Source: Gammaproteobacteria bacterium
Lineage (GTDB): Bacteria > Pseudomonadota > Gammaproteobacteria > Xanthomonadales > Xanthomonadaceae
Assembly (NCBI GenBank): GCA_030431185.1
Contig: JAUIJO010000037.1
Location: forward strand, 1 to 17,088
DNA: 17,088 nucleotides
Reading direction: 5' to 3'
Shown here: positions 6,870-14,658 of the stretch, piece by piece
How positions within the stretch are numbered: the stretch's first letter is position 1
How the letters are laid out: each line of letters begins with the position of its first letter
Notes under the pieces: model-generated
Database searches by the model: none
Seen by the model: only the letters and a program-made list of their open reading frames with translations
What the model was told of the DNA's origin: nothing
Program-made: the position numbers and the translations under genes

Positions 6870-7840
6870 ACCCCTTGCATGCACTGCGCGCCGGCGCGCG
6901 CGCCCTGCCGCTCGCGCTCGCGATGCTGCTCCTCGTCGCCTGCAACGACGCGCCGCCGTCCGACGCCAACGGGGTCCGCCAGGACCACGACGATGGCCGT
7001 GACAACGAGACGCACGCGGACGCGCCCGCCACCCGCATCGAACCGGCGATCGCGGAGGCATCGGGCATCCGGGTGGCCGTCGTCGCCGCCGGCACGATCG
7101 CCGACAGCCACGAAGTCCAGGGCCTGCTCACCCCCATCGAGGGCCGCGTCGCCCGCATCGGCGCGCGCTTCCCCGGGCCGCTGCTGCGGCTCGACGCGAA
7201 CGTCGGCGACCGGGTCGAACGCGGCCAGGTGCTGGCGATCGTCGAAAGCAACCTCAGCCTCGGGCCGTACGCGATCCGCGCGCCGCTGGCCGGGGTGGTG
7301 ACCGCCCGGGACGCCTCGGTCGGCGACATCGCCGCCGGCGATGCCACGCTGATGGAGGTCAGCGACCTCTCGCGGCTGTGGGTCGACCTGCACGTGTTCG
7401 GTCGCGATGCGCGGCACCTCCGCGCGGGCGCGCCGGTGCGGGTAAGCCGGCTCGACGACGAGGTTACGCAGGACACGGTGCTGGACCGCATCCTCCCCGG
7501 CACGGCGACCGCGAGCCAGAGCACGATCGCGCGCGCGGTCCTCGACAATGCCGACGGCCAATGGCGCCCGGGTACAGCGGTGCGCGCGCGGGTCACCGTC
7601 AGCCAGACACCCGCCGCACGCGTCGTGCCGGCAAGCGCGCTGCAGTCGATGGACGGCCGCGAGGTGGTCTTCGTCGTCGAGGGCGACCGTTACGAAGCCC
7701 GCCCCGTCGAGGTCGGGCAGCGCGATGGCGAACGCGTCGAGATACTCGCCGGCGTGCAGACCGGCGAAACCGTGGTCGTCGAGCAAAGCTACCTGGTGAA
7801 GGCGGACATCGAGAAATCGGGGGCCTCGCATGAGCACTGA
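6866..7840 (+). CDS. czcB: CzcB-type periplasmic adaptor lipoprotein
   Basis: This 324-residue membrane fusion protein links the inner-membrane pump CzcA to CzcC. It begins with a lipoprotein signal whose lipobox LVAC puts the acylated Cys at residue 26, followed by an acidic/His linker (D40, H41, D42, D43, D46, H50, D52) that could bind metal. The two lipoyl half-motifs are at about 92-127 (EGRVARIGARF to GQVLAIVE) and 134-168 (PYAIRAPLAGVVTARDASVGD), joined by only about six residues, so the alpha-helical hairpin of many adaptors appears to be missing. Beta-barrel and membrane-proximal domains follow (about 172-310), and the protein ends SHEH. The ATG at 6866 is set by the overlap with czcC; the open frame further upstream is an antiphase run inside czcC. 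It overlaps czcA by 11 nt. Confidence 0.92.
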   Translation: MNPLHALRAGARALPLALAMLLLVACNDAPPSDANGVRQDHDDGRDNETHADAPATRIEPAIAEASGIRVAVVAAGTIADSHEVQGLLTPIEGRVARIGARFPGPLLRLDANVGDRVERGQVLAIVESNLSLGPYAIRAPLAGVVTARDASVGDIAAGDATLMEVSDLSRLWVDLHVFGRDARHLRAGAPVRVSRLDDEVTQDTVLDRILPGTATASQSTIARAVLDNADGQWRPGTAVRARVTVSQTPAARVVPASALQSMDGREVVFVVEGDRYEARPVEVGQRDGERVEILAGVQTGETVVVEQSYLVKADIEKSGASHEH

Positions 7841-10800
7841 CGCGTCGGTCCTGGAAAGCATCATCCGCTTCGCCATCCGCCGCCGCGGCCTGGTGCTGGC
7901 CGCGACCCTGGCGCTGGTGGCGCTGGGCGCGTGGAGCCTGGCGCGCCTGCCGATCGACGCGACGCCCGACATCACCAACGTGCAGGTGCAGGTCAACACC
8001 GAGGCACCCGGCTATTCGCCGCTGGAGGTCGAGCAGCGCGTGACCTTCCCGGTCGAGACCGCGCTGGCCGGCCTGCCCGGGCTCGATTACACGCGCTCGC
8101 TGTCGCGCTATGGCCTCTCGCAGGTCACGGTGGTGTTCGAGGACGGCACCGACCTCTACTTCGCCCGCCAACAGGTCAACGAACGCCTGCAGCAGCTGGG
8201 CAGCCAGTTGCCGCCGGGACTGGACCCGGCCATGGGGCCAATGGCGACCGGACTGGGCGAGATCTTCATGTACACCGTCGACGCCGAACCGGGGGCGCGC
8301 AAACCCGATGGCACGGCCTGGAGCGCGACCGACCTGCGCACCCTGCAGGACTGGGTGATCCGGCCGCAGTTGCGCAACCTGCCGGGCGTCACCGAGGTCG
8401 ACACCATCGGCGGGCATGAACGCCAGGTGCACGTCACCCCCGTCCCGGCGCGCCTGGTCGCCTTCGACCTGGGCCTGGACGACGTGCGGCGCGCGATCGG
8501 CCTGAACAACCGCAACGTTGGTGCCGGTTACATCGAGCGCAACGGCCAGCAGTTCCTGGTGCGTGTCCCGGGCCAGGTCGGTGCGGGCGACCGTCCGGCA
8601 CTGGAGGAGATCGGTGCGATCGTCCTGGACCGGCGCGACGGCGTCCCGATCCGCATCCGCGACGTCGCCGAGGTCGGCGAAGGCATGGAGCTGCGCGGCG
8701 GCGCGGCCAGCCAGGACGGCCACGAGGTCGTCCTGGGCACCGTGGTCATGCGCGTGGGCGCCAACAGCCGCGAGGTCGCGCGCGACGTCGCGGCCGGGCT
8801 GGAGAAAGCCGCCGCCAGCCTGCCCGACGGGATCACCGCGACCGCGGTGTACGACCGCACCGCGCTGGTCGACCGCACCATCGCCACGGTGACGCGCAAC
8901 CTCGCCGAAGGTGCCCTGCTGGTGGTCCTGGTGCTGTTCCTGCTGCTGGGCAACGTCCGTGCCGCCCTGATCACCGCGGCGGTGATCCCGCTGGCGATGC
9001 TGTTCACCGTCACCGGCATGGTCCGCGGCGGCGTCTCGGGCAACCTGATGAGCCTGGGCGCGCTGGACTTCGGCCTGATCGTCGATGGCGCGGTGATCAT
9101 CATCGAGAACTGCCTGCGCCGCTTCGACGAGGCGCGCCGTTTCTCGGGTCGAGCGCTGGACGCACACGAACGGCGCGAACTGACCGCCAGCGCGACCGCC
9201 GAAGTCGTCCGCCCGAGCCTGTTCGGCCTGTCGATCATCACCCTGGTCTACCTGCCGATCTTCGCCCTGACCGGCATCGAGGGGAAGATGTTCCACCCGA
9301 TGGCGATCACCGTCGTGCTGGCGCTCGGCGGCGCGATGCTGCTGTCGATGACCTTCGTGCCGGCCAGCATCGCCCTGTTCCTCGGCCGCGAAGCGCCACG
9401 GCGATCGCACGGAGACGCGAGCGATGCAGGCACGAGCGACGACGACCACCACGACAACCGCGCGATGCGGCTTGCCACGCGTGCCTACCGACCGGCCCTG
9501 GACTGGGCGGTGCGCCACCGGTCCGCGGTCGTCGCGGGCTCGCTGGGCCTGGTCGTGCTCGCCGGACTGCTCGCGACCCGGCTCGGCAGCGAGTTCATCC
9601 CGCAGCTCGACGAGGGCGACATCGCCCTGCACGCCATGCGCATCCCCGGTACCGGACTCGAGCAGTCGGTGCGCATGCAGCAGTCGCTCGAGGCCTGGCT
9701 GAAGGAGGTGCCCGAGGTCGAACGGGTCTTCAGCAAGATCGGCACCGCCGAGGTCGCGGCCGACCCCATGCCACCCTCCGTCGCCGACACCTTCCTGATG
9801 CTCAGGCCACGCGACGAATGGCCGGACCCGCGCAAGCCGCGCACGACGCTGGTGGCCGAGATCGAAGCGGGCGTGGAGCGCCTGCCGGGCAACAACTACG
9901 AGTTCACCCAGCCGATCCAGATGCGCATGAACGAGCTGATCTCGGGCGTCCGCGCCGAACTGGCGATCAAGGTGTTCGGCGACGACCTCGACACGTTGCT
10001 GGCGCTGGGCGATGCGATCGCCGACACCGCGCGCCAGGTGCCCGGCGCGGCGGACGTGCGGCTGGAGCAGGCCAGCGGCCTGCCCATGCTCACCGTCACC
10101 CCGGACCGCGTCGCGCTCGCGCGCTACGGCCTCAACCCCGGCGTGGTCCAGGACACGGTGGCCACCGCGGTCGGCGGCGAAGTCGCCAGCCAGCTGTTCG
10201 AAGGCGACCGCCGCTTCGACATCGTCGTGCGGCTGCCCGAAGCGCTGCGTCGCGACCCGCATGCCCTCGCCGACCTGCCGATCCCCCTGCCCGCGACCTT
10301 CAGCGAGGACGAAGCCGGCGCCGGCGCGAACTGGCCGTCGGGCCTGCCCGGCACGGTGCCCTTGCGCGAGGTCGCCCGCATCGAGACGGTCAGTGGCCCC
10401 AGCCAGGTGAACCGCGAGAACGGCAAGCGCCGCGTGGTGGTGACCGCCAACGTGCGCGGCCGCGACCTGGGCGGCTTCGTCGAGGAGGTGCAACGACGGG
10501 TCGCCGGCGAGGTCGCCCTGCCGGCCGGCTACTGGGTCGACTACGGCGGCACCTTCGAACAGCTGCTCTCGGCCGGTCGGCGCCTGGCCTGGGTGGTGCC
10601 CCTGACGCTCGCGCTGATCTTCGCGCTGCTGTTCATGGCCTTCAACTCGCTGCGCGACGCCGCCATCGTCTTCAGCGGGGTGCCGCTGGCCCTCACCGGC
10701 GGCGTGGTGGCGCTGGCCGTGCGCGGCATCCCGATGTCGATCTCGGCCGGGGTGGGCTTCATCGCGCTGTCCGGCATCGCGGTGCTCAACGGCCTGGTGA

Positions 10801-11093
10801 TGATCGCCTTCATCCGGCGCCTGCGCGAGGACGGCCTGCCCCTCGCCGATGCAATCCGCGACGGCGCCATCGGACGGCTGCGCCCGGTGTTGATGACCGC
10901 CCTGGTGGCCTCGCTGGGCTTCGTGCCGATGATGCTCAACGTCGGCACCGGCGCCGAGGTGCAGCGCCCGCTGGCCACGGTCGTGGTCGGCGGCATCGTG
11001 TCCTCGACGCTGCTGACCCTGCTGGTGCTGCCGGCCTTGTATGGCTGGCTCCATGCCAACACCCGCGTCGCGGCGCAGGCTACCGCCGGCTGA
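7830..11093 (+). CDS. czcA: CzcA-type heavy-metal RND efflux pump
   Basis: A 1087-residue proton-driven pump of the HME-RND family, exporting divalent metal ions from periplasm or cytoplasm through CzcB and CzcC. Usual architecture is visible: first membrane helix near residues 13-33, large periplasmic loop starting DATPDITNVQVQVNTEAPGYSPLEVEQ, helices 2-6, central cytoplasmic loop, second half from about 555 with EFIPQLDEGDIALH, and last helices ending at GIVSSTLLTLLVLPALYGW. The proton-relay motif in helix 4 is DFGLIVDGAVIIIEN (413-427), with D413, D419 and E426. It belongs to the divalent-cation HME type (Zn/Co/Cd or Ni/Co), not the Cu/Ag CusA type, though the exact metal cannot be read. 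The cytoplasmic loop (520-544) has a His/Asp-rich insert with H527, DDDHHD (537-542). It starts 11 nt inside czcB. No two-component regulator is present. Confidence 0.95.
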   Translation: MSTDASVLESIIRFAIRRRGLVLAATLALVALGAWSLARLPIDATPDITNVQVQVNTEAPGYSPLEVEQRVTFPVETALAGLPGLDYTRSLSRYGLSQVTVVFEDGTDLYFARQQVNERLQQLGSQLPPGLDPAMGPMATGLGEIFMYTVDAEPGARKPDGTAWSATDLRTLQDWVIRPQLRNLPGVTEVDTIGGHERQVHVTPVPARLVAFDLGLDDVRRAIGLNNRNVGAGYIERNGQQFLVRVPGQVGAGDRPALEEIGAIVLDRRDGVPIRIRDVAEVGEGMELRGGAASQDGHEVVLGTVVMRVGANSREVARDVAAGLEKAAASLPDGITATAVYDRTALVDRTIATVTRNLAEGALLVVLVLFLLLGNVRAALITAAVIPLAMLFTVTGMVRGGVSGNLMSLGALDFGLIVDGAVIIIENCLRRFDEARRFSGRALDAHERRELTASATAEVVRPSLFGLSIITLVYLPIFALTGIEGKMFHPMAITVVLALGGAMLLSMTFVPASIALFLGREAPRRSHGDASDAGTSDDDHHDNRAMRLATRAYRPALDWAVRHRSAVVAGSLGLVVLAGLLATRLGSEFIPQLDEGDIALHAMRIPGTGLEQSVRMQQSLEAWLKEVPEVERVFSKIGTAEVAADPMPPSVADTFLMLRPRDEWPDPRKPRTTLVAEIEAGVERLPGNNYEFTQPIQMRMNELISGVRAELAIKVFGDDLDTLLALGDAIADTARQVPGAADVRLEQASGLPMLTVTPDRVALARYGLNPGVVQDTVATAVGGEVASQLFEGDRRFDIVVRLPEALRRDPHALADLPIPLPATFSEDEAGAGANWPSGLPGTVPLREVARIETVSGPSQVNRENGKRRVVVTANVRGRDLGGFVEEVQRRVAGEVALPAGYWVDYGGTFEQLLSAGRRLAWVVPLTLALIFALLFMAFNSLRDAAIVFSGVPLALTGGVVALAVRGIPMSISAGVGFIALSGIAVLNGLVMIAFIRRLREDGLPLADAIRDGAIGRLRPVLMTALVASLGFVPMMLNVGTGAEVQRPLATVVVGGIVSSTLLTLLVLPALYGWLHANTRVAAQATAG

Positions 11094-11109
11094 CGGGCCT
11101 TGCGCACGG

Positions 11110-11133
11110 CCGGGGCGCTCGCGCGCGCCCCGG
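11110..11133. terminator. GC-rich hairpin between convergent czcA and tetR
   Basis: A perfect 9-bp inverted repeat, CCGGGGCGC at 11110-11118 and its complement at 11125-11133, with a 6-nt loop, begins 17 bp after the czcA stop and ends 15 bp beyond the tetR stop on the other strand. There is no T-run on either side, so it is not a classical intrinsic terminator, but its place between convergent genes suggests a termination or 3'-end stabilising role. Confidence 0.45.
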
Positions 11134-11147
11134 TCGCGACGCCGTAT

Positions 11148-11747
11148 TCAGGCCACTCCTGCCAGCCAGAGGCCGACCAGGCGCACCTGCGCGTCGGGAG
11201 CCAGGCCTTCGCGCTGCAGCGAGGTCCAGGTGGGGAAGCGCAGCACATGTCCGAGCGTTGCCCGCAACAGGCGACGATGACGGTGCGCGCGGAACGCGGC
11301 GAACAGGTCGTCGGCGATGCCACCCAGGTACGTGTCGAAGGCGTCCATCGGACCCTGCATCGCCGGCACCACGTCCACGTCGCGATGCGCGGCGGTCCAC
11401 ATCGCATGCGTGCCCGCGTAATAGCGGTACAACGCGGCGACCGCCGCGGCGGCGCGCTCCAGCGGCGCTTCGACGTCCTGCCAGGCCGCGGGGTCGGGCG
11501 GGGGATTGAGCGAAAGCCAGTGCGAGGTGCAGGCCTGGAACACCGCGGTTTCGTCGGGGAAGTGCCGATACACCGTCAGCCGGGTCACCCCGGCACGTTC
11601 GGCAATGGCGCTGATGCTGGTCGCCCGGGGACCGACTTCCTCGTGCAATTGCATCGTCGCTTCGACGATGCGGTGGCGGGTTTCGTCCTGGGAGGCCTGG
11701 CGTTTCCGCTTGGCGTAGGGGCGCGTGCGTGGCGGGGACGGGCTCAT
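11148..11747 (-). CDS. TetR-family transcriptional regulator
   Basis: A 199-residue one-component regulator, almost certainly a repressor of its own gene and of the divergent MBL gene. The N-terminal TetR DNA-binding domain spans about 18-65: TRHRIVEATMQLHEEVG, then ATSISAIAERAGVTRLTVYRHFPDETAVFQAC, the standard helix-turn-helix with the YRHF signature. The C-terminal ligand-binding half is Ala/Leu-rich and does not reveal the inducer. Two starts are in frame. The ATG at 11759 would lie inside operator 1 and the -10 box, so I favour ATG 11747, which falls 7 bases after that -10 and would then give a leaderless mRNA; no ribosome site is seen for either. Two matching inverted repeats between this gene and the MBL gene are its likely operators. 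It is convergent with czcA and unlikely to control the czc genes. Confidence 0.9.
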   Translation of the reverse strand: MSPSPPRTRPYAKRKRQASQDETRHRIVEATMQLHEEVGPRATSISAIAERAGVTRLTVYRHFPDETAVFQACTSHWLSLNPPPDPAAWQDVEAPLERAAAAVAALYRYYAGTHAMWTAAHRDVDVVPAMQGPMDAFDTYLGGIADDLFAAFRAHRHRRLLRATLGHVLRFPTWTSLQREGLAPDAQVRLVGLWLAGVA

Positions 11748-11752
11748 TCCAG

Positions 11753-11768
11753 TGAACATATCTGTTCA
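11753..11768. promoter_or_regulatory. Operator 1 (TGAACA-N4-TGTTCA), tetR side
   Basis: A 6-bp perfect inverted repeat with spacer TATC, preceded by CAG. It covers the -10 box of the tetR promoter, so TetR binding here would repress its own gene. Its arms and left flank match operator 2, centred 64 bp away. Confidence 0.8.
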
Positions 11769-11783
11769 ACGAACTATTGACAA
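11755..11783 (-). promoter_or_regulatory. Probable tetR promoter
   Basis: On the minus strand, -35 TTGTCA (11783 to 11778; five of six consensus bases) and -10 TATGTT (11760 to 11755; four of six) have a 17-bp spacer. The predicted start of transcription is about 7-8 bases on, at or next to the A of ATG 11747. The -10 is buried in operator 1. Confidence 0.55.
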
Positions 11784-11806
11784 GCCGGGATTGGCGGCAC
11801 TACGCT
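11777..11806 (+). promoter_or_regulatory. Probable promoter of the MBL-fold gene
   Basis: A perfect consensus -35 TTGACA (11777-11782) is followed after 18 bp by TACGCT (11801-11806), a weak -10 matching three of six bases. An AT-rich run TTAAATTT follows directly. The -35 overlaps the tetR -35 on the other strand base for base except at the ends. Transcription would start near 11813, just ahead of operator 2. Confidence 0.55.
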
Positions 11807-11816
11807 TAAATTTCAG

Positions 11817-11832
11817 TGAACACATATGTTCA
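11817..11832. promoter_or_regulatory. Operator 2 (TGAACA-N4-TGTTCA), MBL side
   Basis: The same 6-bp arms as operator 1 with spacer CATA, again preceded by CAG. It sits just downstream of the predicted transcription start of the MBL gene and 13 bp before its GGAGA ribosome site, a position suited to blocking initiation or early elongation. Confidence 0.8.
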
Positions 11833-11856
11833 TTAAATATCCCCCGGAGAACCCCC

Positions 11857-12669
11857 ATGACACTCGATGCCCCCGTCTCGCTACCCGCCCGGCACGTCGC
11901 CGGCGACTGGTCCGTCCTGCCGGCCTGGATGCCCGTGCCCGGCATGGGCGTGTTGCCGGCACAGAGCTTCCTGCTGCGCGGCGCGCAGCCGATGCTCGTC
12001 GACACCGGACTGGCGGCGCTGGCCGAGGACTACCTCGCCACGCTCTGCACCCTGGTCGATCCCGCCGACCTGCGCTGGATCTGGATCAGCCACCTCGATG
12101 CCGACCACGTAGGCAACCTCGGCCGGGTGCTGGAGCTGGCGCCGCAGGCCACCGTGCTGACCGGCTTCCTCGGCGCGGGCAAGATGCAGCTCGCCGGCAT
12201 CGCGCCGCCGCGGCTGCGCGTCGTCGAAGCCGGCCAGCGCATCGACCTCGGCGACCGCGAGCTGGTGCCGCTGCGACCGCCCTATTACGACGCCCCGGAG
12301 ACGCTGGGCTTCTTCGACGGTCGCGACCGCGTGCTGTTCGCGGTCGACGCCTTCGGTGCGGTGCTGCCCGCGGTGATTGATGCGTTCGATGCCATCGACC
12401 CGGCAGCACTCGACGATGGCTTGCGCGCCTGGTCGGCGATCGACGCGCCCTGGCTGGCGCAGGTCGATGCCAGCCGCTTTGCCACGTCGCTGGAGGCAGT
12501 GGCCCGACTGGACCCCACGGCCACCCTTACCGGGCACCTGCCCCCGATCAGCGGCGACATCCGCCCCCTGCTCGCCCGGGTCGGCGACGCCTGGTGCCGC
12601 CCGGGCGCCGAGCCCTCGCCCCAGCTCGCCACCGGCATGGAGGCCGCGTTGGCCGCACTCGCGGCCTGA
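11857..12669 (+). CDS. MBL-fold protein with flavodiiron-like but altered metal site
   Basis: A 270-residue metallo-beta-lactamase-fold protein. The metal motif is H79-L-D81-A-D83-H84-VGN, then D164 in FAVDAFGA and H227 in LTGHLPP. This spacing follows the oxygen-reducing domain of flavodiiron proteins (H79, E81, D83, H84, H146, D165, H226 in rubredoxin:oxygen oxidoreductase) more than the HxHxDH hydrolases. The fourth ligand, His in flavodiiron proteins, falls here on D145 (YDAPET in place of HWPDS), and no His at all occurs between 85 and 226. There is no flavodoxin or rubredoxin domain. The metal (iron or zinc) and the reaction, hydrolase or oxidoreductase, are not known to me. ATG 11857 has GGAGA six bases upstream. 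The divergent TetR gene and operator 2 imply substrate- or stress-induced expression. Confidence 0.88.
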   Translation: MTLDAPVSLPARHVAGDWSVLPAWMPVPGMGVLPAQSFLLRGAQPMLVDTGLAALAEDYLATLCTLVDPADLRWIWISHLDADHVGNLGRVLELAPQATVLTGFLGAGKMQLAGIAPPRLRVVEAGQRIDLGDRELVPLRPPYYDAPETLGFFDGRDRVLFAVDAFGAVLPAVIDAFDAIDPAALDDGLRAWSAIDAPWLAQVDASRFATSLEAVARLDPTATLTGHLPPISGDIRPLLARVGDAWCRPGAEPSPQLATGMEAALAALAA

Positions 12670-12760
12670 GGCCAGCACTCGACAGCGGCGGCGGTGGGCG
12701 CATTCCCGGGCCCGCGACGATACGCGACAATTCCAAGCTCTCATTCCCCCCACGAAACGG

Positions 12761-14131
12761 ATGGCAGGCATGGACGAAGTCGAACTCATCGCCGACGCGG
12801 ACCGCCGTGCGGCGCGCTACACCGCCGGCATCGGCACGCACCGGGTGTTCCCCGACGCGAATGCGATCGCGGCCCTGGCGGGCTTCGACGAAGCCTTGCC
12901 GGCCTCGGGCCTGCCCGCCGCGGACACGCTCGAACGCCTGGACGTGCTGGGCACGCCCGCGACCGTGGCCTCCAACGGCCCCGACTACTACGGCTTCGTC
13001 ATCGGCGCGTCGCTGCCGGTGGCCGCCGCGGCCGACCGCCTGGCCTTGGCCTGGGACCAGTGCGCGTCCTCGCCGCTCAATTCGCCGGTCGCCGACGCCA
13101 TCGAACGCGTCGCCGGCCGCTGGGTGCTCGACATCCTCGACCTGCCGCGCGGCAGCGCGGTGAGCTTCGGCACGTCCGCAACCGCGTGCGGCGTCGCCTG
13201 CATCGCCGCGGCGCGCCGCGAACTGCTGCGCAGGCAGGGCTGGGATTTCGACGCGCGGGGCCTCGCCGGCAGCCCGCCGATCCGCGCGGTGGTGTCCGAG
13301 ACCGTCCATGTCACCGTCCTCAAGGCCCTGCGCGTGCTCGGCTTCGGCCTCGACCTGGTCGAGCGCGCGCCGGTCGACGCACAGGGACGCATCGATCCCC
13401 ACCGCCTTCCGCCGCTGGACGAACGCACCCTGCTCTGCCTGCAGGCGGGCGAGGTCAACACCGGCGAGTTCGACCCCTTTCCCGAACTGATCGACCGCGC
13501 ACGCGCCGCGGGTGCCTGGGTCCACGTCGATGGCGCGTTCGGCCTATGGGCCCGCGCCAACCCGCACACGCGGCCGCTGACCGAAGGCGTGGACGGCGCC
13601 GACAGCTGGACCACCGATGCGCACAAGTGGCTCAACACGCCCTACGACGGCGCGATGGCCATCTGCCGCGAGCCCGGGGTCCTGGCTGCCGCGATGAACG
13701 CCGACGCGGCCTATTCGACCGCCTCGGCCGACAGCCAGAAGAACCTCGGCCTGGAGTTCTCGCGCCGCGCCCGCGGCATCCCGGTCTGGGCGGCCTTGCG
13801 GACGCTGGGGCGCGAGGGCGTCGCGGCCCTGGTCGAACGCCACTGCACGCTGGCTTCCCGGCTCGCGGACGGCCTGCGCGCGCAAGGCATCGAGGTATTG
13901 AACCGGGTCGTGCTCAACCAGGTGCTCGCCCGCCTCGACGACGACGCGGCCACGCGCGCACTCCAGGCCCGCGCCGTGGACAGCGGTCGGATCTGGTTCG
14001 GGCCGGGCCTGTGGCAGGGGCGCGCGGCGTTCCGCATGAGCGTGTCGTCGTGGCGCACCGAAGCCGCGCACGTGGACCGCGCGATCGCCCTGGTCGGCGA
14101 ACTGGCCGCGCAGGAGGCGGCACCAGGCTGA
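12761..14131 (+). CDS. PLP-dependent group II amino-acid decarboxylase-like protein
   Basis: A 456-residue fold-type I PLP enzyme of the group II decarboxylase family (aromatic-amino-acid, glutamate and related decarboxylases). The early part has FGTSATACGVACIAAARRELL, the phosphate-binding segment; HVDGAFGLWA contains D257, which pairs with the pyridine nitrogen; TTDAHKWLNTPYDGAMAI contains K289, the PLP-binding Lys. The C-terminal domain ends with FRMSVSSWRTEAAHVDRAI. The substrate cannot be assigned; databases often call such relatives aspartate aminotransferase family or tyrosine/DOPA decarboxylase. Two in-frame starts, 12761 and 12770, are nine bases apart and neither has a strong ribosome site; I list the first. 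It follows the MBL gene by 91 bp on the same strand and might share its transcript, but AT-rich sequence around 12721-12745 could hold its own promoter. Confidence 0.88.
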   Translation: MAGMDEVELIADADRRAARYTAGIGTHRVFPDANAIAALAGFDEALPASGLPAADTLERLDVLGTPATVASNGPDYYGFVIGASLPVAAAADRLALAWDQCASSPLNSPVADAIERVAGRWVLDILDLPRGSAVSFGTSATACGVACIAAARRELLRRQGWDFDARGLAGSPPIRAVVSETVHVTVLKALRVLGFGLDLVERAPVDAQGRIDPHRLPPLDERTLLCLQAGEVNTGEFDPFPELIDRARAAGAWVHVDGAFGLWARANPHTRPLTEGVDGADSWTTDAHKWLNTPYDGAMAICREPGVLAAAMNADAAYSTASADSQKNLGLEFSRRARGIPVWAALRTLGREGVAALVERHCTLASRLADGLRAQGIEVLNRVVLNQVLARLDDDAATRALQARAVDSGRIWFGPGLWQGRAAFRMSVSSWRTEAAHVDRAIALVGELAAQEAAPG

Positions 14132-14191
14132 CCCCTTCAGCGCATGTCCTGCGTTATCCCGTGTCTGGAGCCTCGCGCGGAACATGGACGG

Positions 14192-14557
14192 ATGACGACA
14201 CTGGCATTGGCCATCGCCCTTCCCCTGCTGATGGTGCTCGCGATCGTCCTCGTGGCGGCCCGCCGCGGCCTGCAACTGCGCCTGCTGGTCGAGGACGGCG
14301 TGGAGACCGAGGGCCGCGTGGTGGCGCGCATCAAGCACACCGGCAGCACCTACCAGGCGCAGAAGCGCCTGCGCTACGAGTATCGCGATGGCCATGGCGA
14401 ACGCCATGAACATGTCTCGCTGGTGCCCGACAGCCTCTGGAACCAGCACCCGCGTGGCACCTCGATCGCGATCGTCTACGCGCGTCGCAAGAGCCACGTG
14501 AGCGCGCCGCTGTACCTCGTGCGCCAGGCCCGCGAGGCGGTCGAACGCGACGACTGA
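14192..14557 (+). CDS. Small DUF3592-like membrane protein
   Basis: A 121-residue protein with one N-terminal membrane helix (residues about 3-23) and a soluble domain of the DUF3592 type. Family-like landmarks are the EGRVVARI strand (40-47), the central RLRYEYRDGHGERHEHVS (59-76) and a final SIAIVYARRKSHVSAPLYL (91-109). The function of the family is unknown; the domain resembles small all-beta modules on the membrane surface. ATG 14192 was chosen because the membrane helix begins right there; GGACGG touches it directly, so the ribosome site is poor, and an in-frame ATG at 14144 would add 16 residues unlike the family. It lies between the PLP enzyme (60 bp upstream) and the FAD oxidoreductase (101 bp downstream), all on the same strand. 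Confidence 0.75.
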   Translation: MTTLALAIALPLLMVLAIVLVAARRGLQLRLLVEDGVETEGRVVARIKHTGSTYQAQKRLRYEYRDGHGERHEHVSLVPDSLWNQHPRGTSIAIVYARRKSHVSAPLYLVRQAREAVERDD

Positions 14558-14658
14558 GGTCGTGCCGGCGCGCGACTTCGCACCCGCTTCACCGTCCCGC
14601 CATCCCCGGTTTGCACCGCCCCGACAGACTGCGTGCCGTCCCCGCAGGAGTCGAGAGC

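Noticed and set aside
7599..11054. A 1151-codon open frame on the minus strand opposite czcB and czcA.
   Set aside because: It mirrors the codon structure of czcA, with a His/Gln/Arg-rich product and no family features; an antisense shadow.
12377..12760. An upstream extension of the PLP enzyme overlapping the MBL gene.
   Set aside because: It is out of phase with the well-supported MBL gene and has no family resemblance; the enzyme domain begins after 12761.
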